From assembly GCA_027532775.1 (NCBI GenBank), contig JAPZTO010000001.1, positions 62,001 to 126,000 on the forward strand: a stretch of 64,000 bases of DNA, in the 5' to 3' direction. Position 1 is the stretch's first letter. The number at the start of each line of letters is the position of its first letter. Position numbers and translations under genes: made by a program. The notes beneath the pieces are model-generated. The model searched no databases. It was not told the origin of the DNA and saw only the letters and a program-made list of their open reading frames with translations. Of this stretch, positions 1 to 8,780 are shown piece after piece. Origin of the DNA: Beijerinckiaceae bacterium. GTDB taxonomy: Bacteria > Pseudomonadota > Alphaproteobacteria > Rhizobiales > Beijerinckiaceae.

Positions 1-15
1 GGGAGGGGGCGGCCG

Positions 16-600
16 TCACAGCGGACGGATCGCAGGGAAGGCGGGCAGCGGGCCGGGCAAAGCCTTGACGGCGGTGATCCGGGCCTGCGGCAGCATCGGG
101 AAGGTGACGAGCGAGATCTCCCAGAGATCCACCTCGTCGAGCCGGCGGAGGCCGGTTTCGGGGTCGCGGCGCTCGCGCTCGGCGCGGTAGCCGATGGAGA
201 GGCCATCGACGAGGCCGCGCCGCATCAGGCCATGGACCTCGCGGGCGAGCGCCTGGCCGAGATCGAGCCGGCCGGTGACAAGCAGGCCGCGGCCATCCTC
301 GGCGAGGCGCGTCCACCGCCCGATCGGGCGGGCGGGGTCATGCTGCCAGAGCAGGCGGATGCCGCCCGCACCGCGCCGGGTGAGCGACTGCCGGAACGCG
401 CCCGGCATCACCACGTCGCGGCCGAGATCCATCACGCCGAACAGGCTCGCATAGCCTTCGAACAGGCCGGAATCCGGCGGGAGGGAAGCCGGGATATCCG
501 CCCCCTCGGGGGAGAGGGGCCGGGGGCGGATATCCCGCCCGGCCGGCGGAGGGAGGCGCCGGCCGGAAGGGGGAGAAGCGGGTTCGGCGCGGCCTTTCAT
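16..600 (-). CDS. HK97-type prohead protease (GTA g4-like)
   Basis: Probable prohead (scaffold) maturation protease of the peptidase U35 family, which cleaves the scaffold segment of the capsid protein during head assembly. The 194-residue product has the family core after a proline-rich leader of about 44 residues: FEGYASLFG near residue 48, a histidine at 87 in LLWQHDPARPIG, a serine at 135 in GLSIGY and a glutamate at 161 in LWEISLVTFPM, matching the His-Ser-Glu layout of U35. The start overlaps the stop of the preceding small ORF as ATGA, implying translational coupling. It is the last complete gene of the head cluster in this window; the capsid gene would lie beyond the left edge. Seen: motifs and gene order. 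Inferred: gene transfer agent rather than active prophage, from the order TerL-portal-small ORF-protease. Confidence 0.85.
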   Translation of the reverse strand: MKGRAEPASPPSGRRLPPPAGRDIRPRPLSPEGADIPASLPPDSGLFEGYASLFGVMDLGRDVVMPGAFRQSLTRRGAGGIRLLWQHDPARPIGRWTRLAEDGRGLLVTGRLDLGQALAREVHGLMRRGLVDGLSIGYRAERERRDPETGLRRLDEVDLWEISLVTFPMLPQARITAVKALPGPLPAFPAIRPL

Positions 601-782
601 GCGCGCGGCCTTCCGCGCGGGTCACGGCGGGCTGCCGGGTCGATCCGGGTGATGCGGCCCTTGATCTCCGGTGCCGGCGGCGCCTTGTTGCCCGTGGCCT
701 TGCCGGGCGGCGGCTGGAACCGCGCCAGCAGGGCGAAGAAGCGGCGGAACAGGGCGGCGGCGTCAGGCGTCCGGCGGGTCAT
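597..782 (-). CDS. Small hypothetical protein within GTA head cluster
   Basis: A 61-residue basic, proline-rich ORF between the g3.5-like ORF and the protease. The reading frame extends further upstream, but an AGGAG-type sequence lies 6 nt before the ATG at 782, so I take that start; a second ATG at 788 has the GGAG too close. It overlaps the preceding ORF by about 20 nt and the protease start by 4 nt (ATGA). No recognisable domain. The tight overlaps on both sides argue that it is translated; its role, if any, in head assembly is unknown. RcGTA has one small ORF (g3.5) between portal and protease, so this would be a lineage-specific extra. Confidence 0.5.
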   Translation of the reverse strand: MTRRTPDAAALFRRFFALLARFQPPPGKATGNKAPPAPEIKGRITRIDPAARRDPRGRPRA

Positions 783-966
783 TGTCATCTCCGTAGCGGG
801 TATTGAACCGGGCCAGTTCGCGCAGGAACGCATCGAACCGGCGATGGGCGGCGGCGATATCCGCCAGGCTGCGGGCCAGCAGCGCCGAGGCGCCGGCGGC
901 CCAGAGGAAGAGGGCGAGATGGGCGAGATCGCCCCGCTCGAGAAAGGCGGCGAGGACTTCGCTCAT
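763..966 (-). CDS. Small membrane protein, GTA ORFG3.5-like
   Basis: A 67-residue ORF overlapping the portal stop by 4 nt (ATGA). It has one probable membrane or amphipathic segment (residues about 15-35, rich in Leu and Ala) followed by a charged helical tail ending in DDNDPPDA. Size, location between portal and protease, and the helix-rich tail match the small ORF called g3.5 in Rhodobacter capsulatus GTA. No enzymatic motif is visible. Function in the particle is not established. Confidence 0.6.
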   Translation of the reverse strand: MSEVLAAFLERGDLAHLALFLWAAGASALLARSLADIAAAHRRFDAFLRELARFNTRYGDDNDPPDA

Positions 967-2189
967 GCGGGGTTGGAAGAACTTGCGGGGTTGAAAGAAC
1001 TTGCGGGGCCGGAAGAACGTGCGGGGTTGGCCGGGCGCGCCTGCCGGCCATAGCCGAGCGCCTCGCGCTTCTCGTCATCGCTGAGGAAGGGCGCGGCCGA
1101 GACGCGGCGCCAGAGCGCCTCGCGTTCTTCCGCCAGCGCCTCGATGGCATCGAGATCGGGCCGGAAGCGCAACAGCCCGCCTTCCAGCGGCTGCAACCAG
1201 TGCGCGAAGTCCGCCTGCATTCTCTGCACCATGGGCAGCACGGTCAGGCGCAACAGCGCGCGGTTCGCCTCGGCATAGTTCGCGTAGGTATTGTCGCCCG
1301 GCAGGCCGAGCAGCATCGGCGGCACGCCGAAAGCGAGCGCGATTTCCCGCGCCGCGCCGGCCTGCGCCGCATGGAAATCCATGTCGCGCGGGCTGAGCGA
1401 GAGCGGCTTCCAGTCCAGCCCGCCCTCGAGCAGGATCGGCCTTCCCGCATTGCCCGCGCCCTGGAAGGCGGATTCCAGCTCGTCGCGCAGGCGGTCGAAC
1501 TGGGTTTCCGTCATGCTGTCGGACGCGGCATAGACGAGCGCGCCCGAGGGCCGGGCGGAATTGTCGAGCAACGCCTTGTTCCAGCGATGGGCCGCCTCGT
1601 GCATGGCGAGCGCGGTTTCCGCCGCGGCCAGCGGCGCAAAGCCGAGCTGGTCATTCAGCGGGTCGAACAGACGGATATGCAGCAGGTCGCCCGTGCCATC
1701 CGGGCCCGCCGGGAAGCGGATCGCCGTCCCGCCGGCGGCATAATCCCAGGCGACCGGCCAGCCATCCGGGCCGGGCACGAGGCTCAGCCGGTCCGGCCGC
1801 AGCGCATGGAGCGCGAGTGGCCCGGCATGGCCGGGGATTCGGGCAACATAGCCATTGCCCGAGAGCAGGAGATGGCCATAAAGCGCCTCGAACAGGTCGG
1901 TGCCGCTGGCCGCCGGATTGGGCCGTTCCAGCAGCCGGGCCAGCGGATGGTCCGGCGCCTCGCGGCCATCGATCAGCAAGGTCCAGCTGATGCTCGCCGC
2001 CGCCTCGGCCACCAGCCGCACGCAGCGATAGACGATGGCGTTTCGGTGGAAGCCCGCCGCCACGAGGCCCGCGCCCTGCCGCGCCGGCAGGAACCCGCCG
2101 CCGGGGCCATGCAGCGCGACAAGCGGGATGGTGGATTTTCGGCGCGGCGGCGCCGTCCGGCCGAAGCGCCGGGTGAGCCAGGGAAGCAT
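963..2189 (-). CDS. HK97-family phage portal protein (GTA g3-like)
   Basis: Portal protein, the dodecameric ring at the capsid vertex through which DNA is packaged. The frame is open to 2249, where an ATGA overlap with the terminase exists, but the start at 2189 is preceded by GGAG at suitable spacing and gives the typical N terminus MLPWLTRRFG, so I prefer it (408 residues). Family features: an early hydrophobic-GGG-aromatic stretch, AEAAASISW, LLSGNGYVAR, RPSGALVY, and FGVPPMLLGLPGDNTYANYAEA near residue 310. The C terminus is made of an 18-bp tandem repeat giving Ser/Pro/Ala hexapeptides, unusual for portals. Downstream genes overlap by 4 nt. Known family; GTA assignment by context. Confidence 0.88.
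   Translation of the reverse strand: MLPWLTRRFGRTAPPRRKSTIPLVALHGPGGGFLPARQGAGLVAAGFHRNAIVYRCVRLVAEAAASISWTLLIDGREAPDHPLARLLERPNPAASGTDLFEALYGHLLLSGNGYVARIPGHAGPLALHALRPDRLSLVPGPDGWPVAWDYAAGGTAIRFPAGPDGTGDLLHIRLFDPLNDQLGFAPLAAAETALAMHEAAHRWNKALLDNSARPSGALVYAASDSMTETQFDRLRDELESAFQGAGNAGRPILLEGGLDWKPLSLSPRDMDFHAAQAGAAREIALAFGVPPMLLGLPGDNTYANYAEANRALLRLTVLPMVQRMQADFAHWLQPLEGGLLRFRPDLDAIEALAEEREALWRRVSAAPFLSDDEKREALGYGRQARPANPARSSGPASSFNPASSSNPA
967..1030. repeat. 18-bp tandem repeat inside the portal gene
   Basis: Three and a half copies of GCGGGGTTGGAAGAACTT, at the very 3' end of the portal gene, encoding Ser/Pro/Ala/Asn-rich hexapeptides on the minus strand. Variable C-terminal tail of the portal. 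Confidence 0.88.
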
Positions 2190-2245
2190 CGGGGGATCTC
2201 CGGGTGGGGTGGGGAATGTGCAGTCGGCGGTGGGCAGCCGGGCCC

Positions 2246-3622
2246 TCAATCCAGCCGGCGGATGCGCGGTGCGGCGGCCTCGCCCTGCAGGCAGAGATGG
2301 GTGATGGCCCAGACCAGCGCATCGAGCCGGTCGGGCGAGCGGCCTCCGGGAAGTCCATCCGGGCCGAACATCGTCATTTCTTCTTCAAGCGCCGGGAAGG
2401 CGCCGGCATGGCGGACGCGGCCCTGCGCATAGAGCGCGGCGACAGGCTCCGCCCGGGCATGCTTGCCGCGCCGGGCGCGGAGCATGGTGACCGGCACCGC
2501 CGGATCCACCGTTGCCAGCACCGAACGCACCATCTCGCCGCCCTGGTTCACCTCGACCAGCAACGCATCCGCCTCCAGCCGGCGATAGGTCGCGATGGCG
2601 CGGCCGGCCCAGGCTTCGGGCGTGGCGCGTTCGAGCGAGGCGTCTTCCAGCACATAAGCGAGGCCCGAGGCCGCAAGGCCCGCCGCGACAATGCCGCAGC
2701 GCCCGCCCCGCACCCCGCCGGCCGGCGGGTCCACCGCCACGACGATGCGGCGGCAATCCTCCGCCGCCTCGACGCGCCCGGCCTCGATGGCCTCGCGGCG
2801 GAACAGCGCATCGGGCCGTTCCTCCACAAAGTCGCCGTCGAGTTCCTGCCGGCCGAGCGCCGTGCCGGCATAGCGCCCGACAATGCTGGCGAGGAAATGC
2901 GGCGCGAGATGCGCAGCATTGGCCAGGGTCGCCGCGCGGCTGAGCGCGGTGCGCGGATCGGCCGCGAGGCGTTTCAGCAGCCGCGTCGGGCGCGGCGTGG
3001 TGGTGATGACCTGCCGGGGCCAATCGCCGAGGCGGAGGCCGAATTGCAGCATGTCGAAGGTGGCCTCGGCCTGGTTCCATTTGGCGAGTTCATCGCACCA
3101 GGCCGCCTCGAATTGCGGGCCGCGCAGGGATTCCGGGTCCTCCGCCGAGAAGCCCTGCGCCACTGCGCCGTTCGGCCATTCGAGCCGCCGGCGAGAGGCC
3201 AGCCAGAGCGGGCGCTGGCCCGGCGGGTGGATGGCCAGCAGGCCGGACACGCCCTCCACCATCACCTCGCGCAGGTCCTGCAGGGTTTCCGCCACAATGG
3301 CGATCCGCCCCACAGGCCGCCCGGCGAAAGGTGGCAGGCCGAGGGCCAGCCCGCGCACCCATTCGGCGCCGGTGCGGGTTTTCCCGGCGCCGCGCCCGCC
3401 GAGGACCAGCCAGGTCGACCACGGCCCGCCACCCTGCGCCGCTTCGGGCGGCAGCTGGTCGGGCCGGGCGAAAAGCGGCCAGTCGGCGAGGAAGCGTGCC
3501 AGCGCCTCAGGGCCCAGCCCCTCCAGCAGGGTCCGGGCCTGGCCGCTCTCGACGCAATGCATCAAGGCGCTGCGCAAGCTCGGCACGGAAGGCTTCGAGG
3601 GATCGGAAAGCATTTCCGGCAT
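2246..3622 (-). CDS. Terminase large subunit, DNA-packaging ATPase/nuclease (GTA g2-like)
   Basis: Large terminase that pumps DNA into the prohead and cuts it. From the chosen ATG at 3622 (458 residues) the N terminus contains the helical segment typical of GTA terminases, then Walker A GGRGAGKT (residues about 75-82), Walker B within AAWCDELAKW, and a C-terminal RNase H-like nuclease with acidic residues in VVAVDPPAGG and VEVNQGGE. The frame stays open to 3781 with poor start signals. The gene begins inside the small terminase gene: about 116 nt are shared in two frames, and the conserved segment GQARTLLEGLGPEALARF lies in or next to the overlap, so the overlap looks real. First large gene of the head operon. 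Confidence 0.9.
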   Translation of the reverse strand: MPEMLSDPSKPSVPSLRSALMHCVESGQARTLLEGLGPEALARFLADWPLFARPDQLPPEAAQGGGPWSTWLVLGGRGAGKTRTGAEWVRGLALGLPPFAGRPVGRIAIVAETLQDLREVMVEGVSGLLAIHPPGQRPLWLASRRRLEWPNGAVAQGFSAEDPESLRGPQFEAAWCDELAKWNQAEATFDMLQFGLRLGDWPRQVITTTPRPTRLLKRLAADPRTALSRAATLANAAHLAPHFLASIVGRYAGTALGRQELDGDFVEERPDALFRREAIEAGRVEAAEDCRRIVVAVDPPAGGVRGGRCGIVAAGLAASGLAYVLEDASLERATPEAWAGRAIATYRRLEADALLVEVNQGGEMVRSVLATVDPAVPVTMLRARRGKHARAEPVAALYAQGRVRHAGAFPALEEEMTMFGPDGLPGGRSPDRLDALVWAITHLCLQGEAAAPRIRRLD

Positions 3623-3863
3623 GGTCTTCCCTTTCCGGCGCCGCATTTTGCGGGCGCGTTTCGGCCTCGAGCGCGACGAGATCACGCAGGGTGCGGGCAA
3701 TGACGGCGAGGATCTTGGCGTCGCGTTCGAGCAGGGCCGGGTCGCCGGACAGGCTGGAAAGCCGGGCCTCGATTTCCGCAACCTGCTTCTCGGCAGCAGA
3801 CCAGAGCCGGTGGATCAAGGGGCGACGCGCCCGCCGGCGCGGACGGGCAGGGTTGGGGGGCAT
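3507..3863 (-). CDS. Putative small terminase subunit (GTA g1-like)
   Basis: A 118-residue protein starting at 3863 with an ideal GGAGG 5 nt upstream; longer starts would run through the palindromic repeats upstream and are rejected. It has a basic N terminus, then a heptad-like helical region (LWSAAEKQVAEIEARL, IARTLRDLVALEAE, FRAELAQRLDAL), consistent with the coiled-coil small terminases that recognise DNA and feed it to TerL. Position directly upstream of, and overlapping, TerL supports this. Recognised by RcGTA g1-like composition and context rather than a catalytic motif, so moderately confident. Confidence 0.65.
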   Translation of the reverse strand: MPPNPARPRRRARRPLIHRLWSAAEKQVAEIEARLSSLSGDPALLERDAKILAVIARTLRDLVALEAETRPQNAAPEREDHAGNAFRSLEAFRAELAQRLDALRRERPGPDPAGGAGP

Positions 3864-4514
3864 GGGGCCTCCGGGATGAGGGGGATCGGGAGTGGGCAAT
3901 CGGCAAGGCGAGTGCCAGGCAAGGCGAGGGCCGGGAAAGACGATGCCAGCGGTGCGCTTGCCCTCGCCCCGCCCTGCGGGGAGAGGGTGGCGCGAAGCGC
4001 CGGGTGAGGGGTGAACAGGAATGAAGCGAAGCGCCGGGTGAGGGGCAATGCCCGAGATCGGGTGAGGGGTGAGACCAGCCCCCCTCACCCGCCGAAGCTG
4101 CTCATCGTCGGCCTCTCCCCGAGGGGGAGAGGTGGGAGCGCGCTGGATCAGCGCCATCAGCTTCCCCTCACCCGCCGCCGCGTTGCGGCGTCGGCCTCTC
4201 CCCGGTGGGGAGAGGCGGGAGCAGGCTGGATTAGACGCGATGACGCGATACTTGCTGCGACCGCCTCACCCCCTGCTTTGCTTAGATGCCTGAATATGCC
4301 GTGGCGCAATCCGGGAACATAGCCTGTTTATGCCTCGTGGCCGTCACGGCGTCAAGGATTATTTTCTGTTTCTTGGAATAATTTCTTATTTTCCTGAGAT
4401 TCCAAGGTTCTGGCCTTGGACCGGCAGGGCGGGCCATCGATGCAGGCCTGGGCTCAGGTGCCTCGGGGCAAGCCTTCCCGCCGGCGGGAAGGCCCATTCC
4501 GCCCCCATTCCCCG
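3864..4514. other. 650-nt intergenic region upstream of the GTA genes
   Basis: No convincing gene. The part next to the terminase (3953-4229) is a mosaic of palindromic repeats, listed separately. The part further away, about 4300-4412, contains a distinctly AT-rich island (4357-4412, including runs such as ATTATTTTCTG and AATAATTTCTTATTTT) in a GC-rich background. This is where a GTA promoter with GafY/IHF-type sites would be expected, but I could not find a clean IHF or CtrA match, so a regulatory role is inference from position and composition only. Confidence 0.4.
3953..4229. repeat. Mosaic palindromic intergenic repeat, locus 1
   Basis: Contains a hairpin CCTCGCCCC...GGGGAGAGG, two GAAGCGCCGGGTGAGG units, and two copies of the module CCCCTCACCCGCCG - variable stem - CGTCGGCCTCTCCCC - loop - GGGGAGAGG - GGGAGC..GCTGGA (about 4082-4147 and 4168-4229). 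Same modules recur at 8.5, 19.2, 30.4, 34.2, 46.0 and 49.1 kb. They resemble the RIME/REP-type intergenic mosaic elements of rhizobia. Confidence 0.85.
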
Positions 4515-4991
4515 TCAGCGGCGGCGCGGGCGGCGCGGCCAGCGGCCCGGCCAGGCGCGGATGCGCTCGACCAGTTCGGGCAGCGAAAGCTCGTCCTCCC
4601 GCGCATGGACGCGGCCCGCCACGCTGGCGCCGGCCTCGCGCACGCTTTCGGCGCTGCCGCTGACGAGGGGGTGCCAATCCGGCAGGGATTTCCCTTCCGC
4701 CAGAAGGCGATAGGCGCAGCTCGGCGGCATCCAGCCGAAGCTGCCGGCATTGTCCGGTGTCAGGCGCACGCAATCGGGCACCTCGCGGTCCCGGTTGGGG
4801 TAATCCCGGCAGCGGCAGGTGGCCTCGTCGAAGAGGCGGCAGGCGACATCGGTGAAATAATACTGGCCGGTATCCTCATCCTCCATCTTGATGAGGCAGC
4901 AGCGGCCGCAGCCGTCGCAGAGGCTTTCCCACTCGGCCTCATTCATCTCGGCGAGCGTCTTGGATTTCCAGAATGGCAGCGGCGCGGTCAT
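4515..4991 (-). CDS. YcgN/UPF0260-type cysteine-cluster protein
   Basis: A 158-residue cytosolic protein of the YkgJ/YcgN cysteine-cluster family, whose biochemical role is not settled (metal or zinc binding is presumed). Cysteines occur as CDGCGRCC near residue 27, [15 protein letters not shown] near residue 54, then DCVRLTP and SCAYRLL. The family-typical opening [18 protein letters not shown] is present, which fixes the start at 4991 rather than further upstream. The gene stands alone on the minus strand, divergent from the PBP1A gene with 163 nt between starts. Confidence 0.85.
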   Translation of the reverse strand: MTAPLPFWKSKTLAEMNEAEWESLCDGCGRCCLIKMEDEDTGQYYFTDVACRLFDEATCRCRDYPNRDREVPDCVRLTPDNAGSFGWMPPSCAYRLLAEGKSLPDWHPLVSGSAESVREAGASVAGRVHAREDELSLPELVERIRAWPGRWPRRPRRR

Positions 4992-5154
4992 CCGTTCTTG
5001 TGTGCAAGCCGGGCCGGGGCCGTCAAGAGCGCGCCGCATTTTGGGCGCGCCGCATTTTGGACGTGCCGGTGACGCTGTGATATGGGGAGTTCTGAATATT
5101 GACGATACCCTGTTCCCTCCGGGCTTTGCAGCCCGGATGCCTGGCCCCTGACGC

Positions 5155-7344
5155 ATGACCGAGTTCCGCACCCTGTCCACCCGGGAAAAGCTGGCGCGCC
5201 GCCTGCGCGATGCCGATGCCTGGCTGGAAGATGCCCTGCACCGCCTCGGCGAGCGGGTGAAGGAAGGGCTCTGGCGCATCCGCCATGCCTCGGACCGGCT
5301 CGAACCCTCGCCCGGCGGGCGGGTGGCGGTGACGCTGGCCTGCGAGCTTCTGACCTATTGCCTGATCGGCGGCATCTTCATGACGGCGCTGGCAAAACCG
5401 GCTTTCCGGGCCGTGAACGAGGATGACTGGCTGAAGCAGCAGGACCTCGCGGTCACCTTCGTCGACCAGACCGGCGCGGTGATCGGCAAGCGCGGCATCC
5501 TGCACAGCGAGGCGATTGCCATCGAGGACCTGCCCGAGCACCTCGTCAAGGCGGCACTGGCCACCGAGGATCGCCGCTTCTACGAACATTGGGGCATTGA
5601 TCCGCAAGGGCTTTTCCGTGCGGTTGTGGCGAATGCGCGCGCCAATGGCGTGGTGCAGGGCGGCTCGACCATCACCCAGCAGCTGGCCAAGAACCTGTTC
5701 CTGAACAACGAACGCTCGCTTGAGCGGAAGATCAAGGAAGCCTTCCTCGCGCTTTGGCTGGAATCACGCCTGTCGAAACGCGAGATCCTGAAGCTCTATC
5801 TCGACCGGGCCTATCTCGGAAACGGCGTTTTCGGCGTGCAATCCGCTGCCGAGCATTATTTCGGCAAGGATGTCCGTGACTTGACCCTGGCCGAAGCGGC
5901 GATGATTGCCGGGCTGTTCAAGGCGCCGTCGAAATTCTCGCCGAATGTGAACCTGCCGGCGGCGCGTGCCCGGGCGGCCGATGTGCTCTCGAACATGGTC
6001 GAGGCCGGGTTCCTGACGCAGGGGCAGGTTTCCACCGCCTTGCGCAACCCGGCCACGCCGGTGGAGCGGGCCAACCAGAACATTGCCGATTACGCGCTGG
6101 ATTTCGGCTTCGAGGAAATCAAACAACTCGCCGCTGCCGGCAAGCTCGGCAATCACCGGACGCTGATTGTCCGGGCGACGATCGATCCCGGCCTGCAGAA
6201 GCATGTCGAGCGGGCCTCGGAATCGATCCTGCGCCAGCACGGGCCCAATTACCGGGTGAAGCAGGCGGCGCTCGTCATGCTTGACCATAGCGGCGGGCTG
6301 CGCGCCATGGTGGGCGGCCGGGATTACGGGCAGAGCCAGTTCAACCGGGCCGTGCAGGCCATGCGGCAACCGGGTTCCTCGTTCAAGCCGTTCGTCTATG
6401 CGGCAGCTTTGAATGACGGCGTGATCAAGCCGGAGAGCATCGTCGTCGACCGGCCGACCTGCGTGAATATCGGCCGCCCCTGGTGCCCGCAGAATTACGG
6501 TCGCTCCTATGCCGGCTCGATGCCGGCCATCGTGGCGCTGGCCAAGTCGATCAACACCATCCCGATCCAGCTGAACGAGAAGCTTGGCAAGGGCAACCAC
6601 AAGGCCGGGCGCGAGCGCGTCCATGATGTGCTGCGCAAGGTGGGTTTTGCCAACGAGGTGCGTGACATTCCCGGCATGCCGCTCGGCGTCAGCGAAGTGA
6701 CGGTGGTGGATATGGCAACCGGCTTCAACGCCTTCGCGAATGGCGGCAGGCTGGCGAAACCCTATGTCGCGCGAGAGATCGCCACCCCCGCCGGCGAGGT
6801 GATCTACCGCGCCGAGCAGGAACTGGCGAAACGGCCGCAGGTGCTGCCCGCCTATGTCGCGCTGGACATGAACCGCATGCTCCGCCAGGTCGTCACCGCC
6901 GGCACGGGAAGGCGCGCGGCGTTGCCCGGCATTCCCACGGCCGGCAAGACCGGCACGACCGATGAATACCGCAATGCCTGGTTCGTCGGCTATTCGGGCA
7001 ATTTCACTACCGCCGTCTGGTTCGGCAACGATGATTACACCGCCACCAACAACATGACCGGCGGCTCGTTGCCGGCCATGCTGTTCCAGCAGGCCATGGC
7101 CTTCGCCCATCTCGATATCGACGCGCTGAACATTCCCGGCCTCGGCGACGAGGACAAGCCCGTGCGCGATCCCAAGCTGGCGGAACTGGCCGGCGCGCTG
7201 GAAGCGAACCTGCCGCAGGCCGGCCGCCTCTACCGCCTCTCGCCGCGTGGCAAGGCCGTCCTGCGCGAGATCGAGGCGGCCGGCGAGGACAAGCCGGCCG
7301 GGCCGGTCTCCGGCATCGGCGCCAGCCCGGCTCCGCGTTCATAA
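5155..7344 (+). CDS. mrcA: Penicillin-binding protein 1A, bifunctional transglycosylase/transpeptidase
   Basis: Class A penicillin-binding protein that polymerises glycan strands and cross-links peptides at the inner membrane. In the 729-residue product: cytoplasmic N terminus, one membrane anchor at about residues 57-82, GT51 domain with the catalytic glutamate at 138 (EDRRFYEH) and the [12 protein letters not shown] motif, then the transpeptidase domain with S408-S-F-K411 (SxxK), S465-I-N (SxN) and K598-T-G (KTG). Length is normal for the family, somewhat short of E. coli PBP1A. It is followed 17 nt later by the DUF1214 gene, possibly co-transcribed. Confidence 0.93.
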   Translation: MTEFRTLSTREKLARRLRDADAWLEDALHRLGERVKEGLWRIRHASDRLEPSPGGRVAVTLACELLTYCLIGGIFMTALAKPAFRAVNEDDWLKQQDLAVTFVDQTGAVIGKRGILHSEAIAIEDLPEHLVKAALATEDRRFYEHWGIDPQGLFRAVVANARANGVVQGGSTITQQLAKNLFLNNERSLERKIKEAFLALWLESRLSKREILKLYLDRAYLGNGVFGVQSAAEHYFGKDVRDLTLAEAAMIAGLFKAPSKFSPNVNLPAARARAADVLSNMVEAGFLTQGQVSTALRNPATPVERANQNIADYALDFGFEEIKQLAAAGKLGNHRTLIVRATIDPGLQKHVERASESILRQHGPNYRVKQAALVMLDHSGGLRAMVGGRDYGQSQFNRAVQAMRQPGSSFKPFVYAAALNDGVIKPESIVVDRPTCVNIGRPWCPQNYGRSYAGSMPAIVALAKSINTIPIQLNEKLGKGNHKAGRERVHDVLRKVGFANEVRDIPGMPLGVSEVTVVDMATGFNAFANGGRLAKPYVAREIATPAGEVIYRAEQELAKRPQVLPAYVALDMNRMLRQVVTAGTGRRAALPGIPTAGKTGTTDEYRNAWFVGYSGNFTTAVWFGNDDYTATNNMTGGSLPAMLFQQAMAFAHLDIDALNIPGLGDEDKPVRDPKLAELAGALEANLPQAGRLYRLSPRGKAVLREIEAAGEDKPAGPVSGIGASPAPRS

Positions 7345-7360
7345 GGGCCTGCCCCGGATC

Positions 7361-7939
7361 ATGCGCCTGTTTCTTCTCCTGATCATGGCTCTGGCGGGGC
7401 TGGCCAGCGGCGCCGCCCTGACCTTCCTCGCCGTGGCCGGACCGACAGCCTTTCCGCATGCGCTGACGGGGGGATGGCTATTCCTGCCGCGCCAGGGCGC
7501 GCCGGATATCGACCCCTATACGCGGGCACGGATGTTCTACGAGGGCGAATTGCCGCTTGCCGCCGGCGAGGGTTTCGCCCTCAGGGCCCGGACCGACAGC
7601 GACGGCAACACATTGTCCTCACGGTGTGAATACCGGCTCTGGGCCCCCTTCCCGGCCGCGCGCTACTGGACCGTCACGCTCGTCGACGCCGCCGGGCGGC
7701 TGGTGCCGAACCTCGCCGAGCGGCACGGCTTCACCTCGGCCGAGATCATCCGGCCGGCGGAAGGGCCGTTCACGATCGAGATCGGGCCGGAGCCGCTGCC
7801 GGGCAACTGGCTTCCGACCGGGCGGGAGGAGCAGGACATCCAGATCATCATCCGGCTCTACGAGACGCCCCTCGCCGCGACGGCAACACAGCTTGATCCG
7901 AGGACGATTCCCCGGCTCAGCCGGATCCGGTGCCCGTGA
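7361..7939 (+). CDS. DUF1214 family membrane-anchored/exported protein
   Basis: A 192-residue protein with an N-terminal hydrophobic signal or anchor (about residues 1-28) and a DUF1214 domain recognisable from GGWLFLPRQGAPDIDPYTRA, EYRLWAPFPAARYWTVTL, DAAGRLVPN and IIIRLYETPLA. Function of the family is unknown. Start at 7361, right after the PBP1A stop. Its stop shares bases with the next start (TGATG), so the DUF1254 gene is translationally coupled. In many bacteria DUF1254 and DUF1214 are two domains of one protein; here they are two genes in the reverse order. Confidence 0.8.
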   Translation: MRLFLLLIMALAGLASGAALTFLAVAGPTAFPHALTGGWLFLPRQGAPDIDPYTRARMFYEGELPLAAGEGFALRARTDSDGNTLSSRCEYRLWAPFPAARYWTVTLVDAAGRLVPNLAERHGFTSAEIIRPAEGPFTIEIGPEPLPGNWLPTGREEQDIQIIIRLYETPLAATATQLDPRTIPRLSRIRCP

Positions 7940-8487
7940 TGCCGGTCTCGCTGCTGGCCCTGGTCTTCGTGCTGATGGCGACGCTGGCACATGTCATCAG
8001 CCTGTTCGTCCTGCCCTTCGGCACGAAGGACGATGTGTTCTCACGGCTCGAGCGCGGTGCCGCCACGAACATGATCGCGCTGATCGAAGCGGAGGATCTG
8101 AAGGGCCTGCCCTTTGTCGATCCCGCGGTGGCGATGGCGGTCTGCCATTATGACCTCTCCGCCGGGCCGGTGCGGCTGCGCGTGCCGCTTTCCGAGACCT
8201 TCCTCTCGATCAGCCTCGCCGAGCGGCATCGCGGCATCTACGCTTCCGTCTCCGACCGGGCGGCCACCGGCGGCAGCCTCGACCTCGTGGTGGCGACACA
8301 AGCGCAGCTAGACCGGATCACCCGGCTCGATGACGAGGAGCAGGCGATCGAGGAAATCCGTATTCCCGCCCGCCATGTTACCGGCCTCGCCATCCTGAAG
8401 GTGTTCGTGGACCGGCCCAGCAGCCGCGCCCGGGCGCAGGAGGTGCTGCGCGCCGCCCGTTGCGAAAGCGAGAGGCTGCCGGATTAG
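7939..8487 (+). CDS. DUF1254 family membrane protein
   Basis: A 182-residue partner of the preceding DUF1214 protein. N-terminal membrane segment (about residues 5-25, LLALVFVLMATLAHVISLF), then a compact domain with DPAVAMAVCHYDLSAGPVRL and SLAERHRGIYASVSDR, features of the short DUF1254-type proteins of Rhizobiales. The ATG at 7939 overlaps the upstream stop (TGATG); a GTG at 7930 is a less likely alternative. No function known; the pair likely acts together at the cell envelope. Confidence 0.7.
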   Translation: MPVSLLALVFVLMATLAHVISLFVLPFGTKDDVFSRLERGAATNMIALIEAEDLKGLPFVDPAVAMAVCHYDLSAGPVRLRVPLSETFLSISLAERHRGIYASVSDRAATGGSLDLVVATQAQLDRITRLDDEEQAIEEIRIPARHVTGLAILKVFVDRPSSRARAQEVLRAARCESERLPD

Positions 8488-8516
8488 GGGGCCGGGCGTG
8501 GGTGGTGGGGCGCCTT

Positions 8517-8762
8517 ACCCGCTGTCGTGGTGCTGCCCCCTCACCCGCCGTCGCTGCGCGCCGTCGGCCTCTCCCCGCGGGGGAGAGGCGGGAGGCTCGC
8601 TGGAGCGGCGGATCGAACTTCAGAAGATCATGCGGAAACAGCGGTGCGCTTCCCCTCGCCCCGCTTGCGGGGAGCAGAAGCGAAGGCGATGGGCGGGAGA
8701 ATCCCTCGCCCCGCTTGCGGGGAGAGGATGGTCGAGCGAAGCGAGACCGGTGAGGGGCAGAG
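8517..8762. repeat. Mosaic palindromic intergenic repeat, locus 2
   Basis: Between the convergent DUF1254 and lipoprotein genes. Carries the CCCTCACCCGCCG...CGTCGGCCTCTCCCC-GGGGGAGAGG module, then the second module CTTCCCCTCGCCCCGCTTGCGGGGAGC-AGAAGCGAAGGCGATGG and the third module ATCCCTCGCCCC...GGGGAGAGGATGG...GGTGAGGGGC. Same order as at 30.4 and 34.2 kb. Confidence 0.85.
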
Positions 8763-8780
8763 CCAGGTGAGACCCAGCCC

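Noticed and set aside
1-3863. Active prophage
   Set aside because: No integrase, attachment site, repressor or lysis genes in view, and the gene order matches gene transfer agents; the rest of the cluster lies outside the window, so this stays open.
3957-4280. Small ORFs within the repeat region upstream of the terminase
   Set aside because: They translate the palindromic repeats; similar peptides appear at every repeat locus in several frames.
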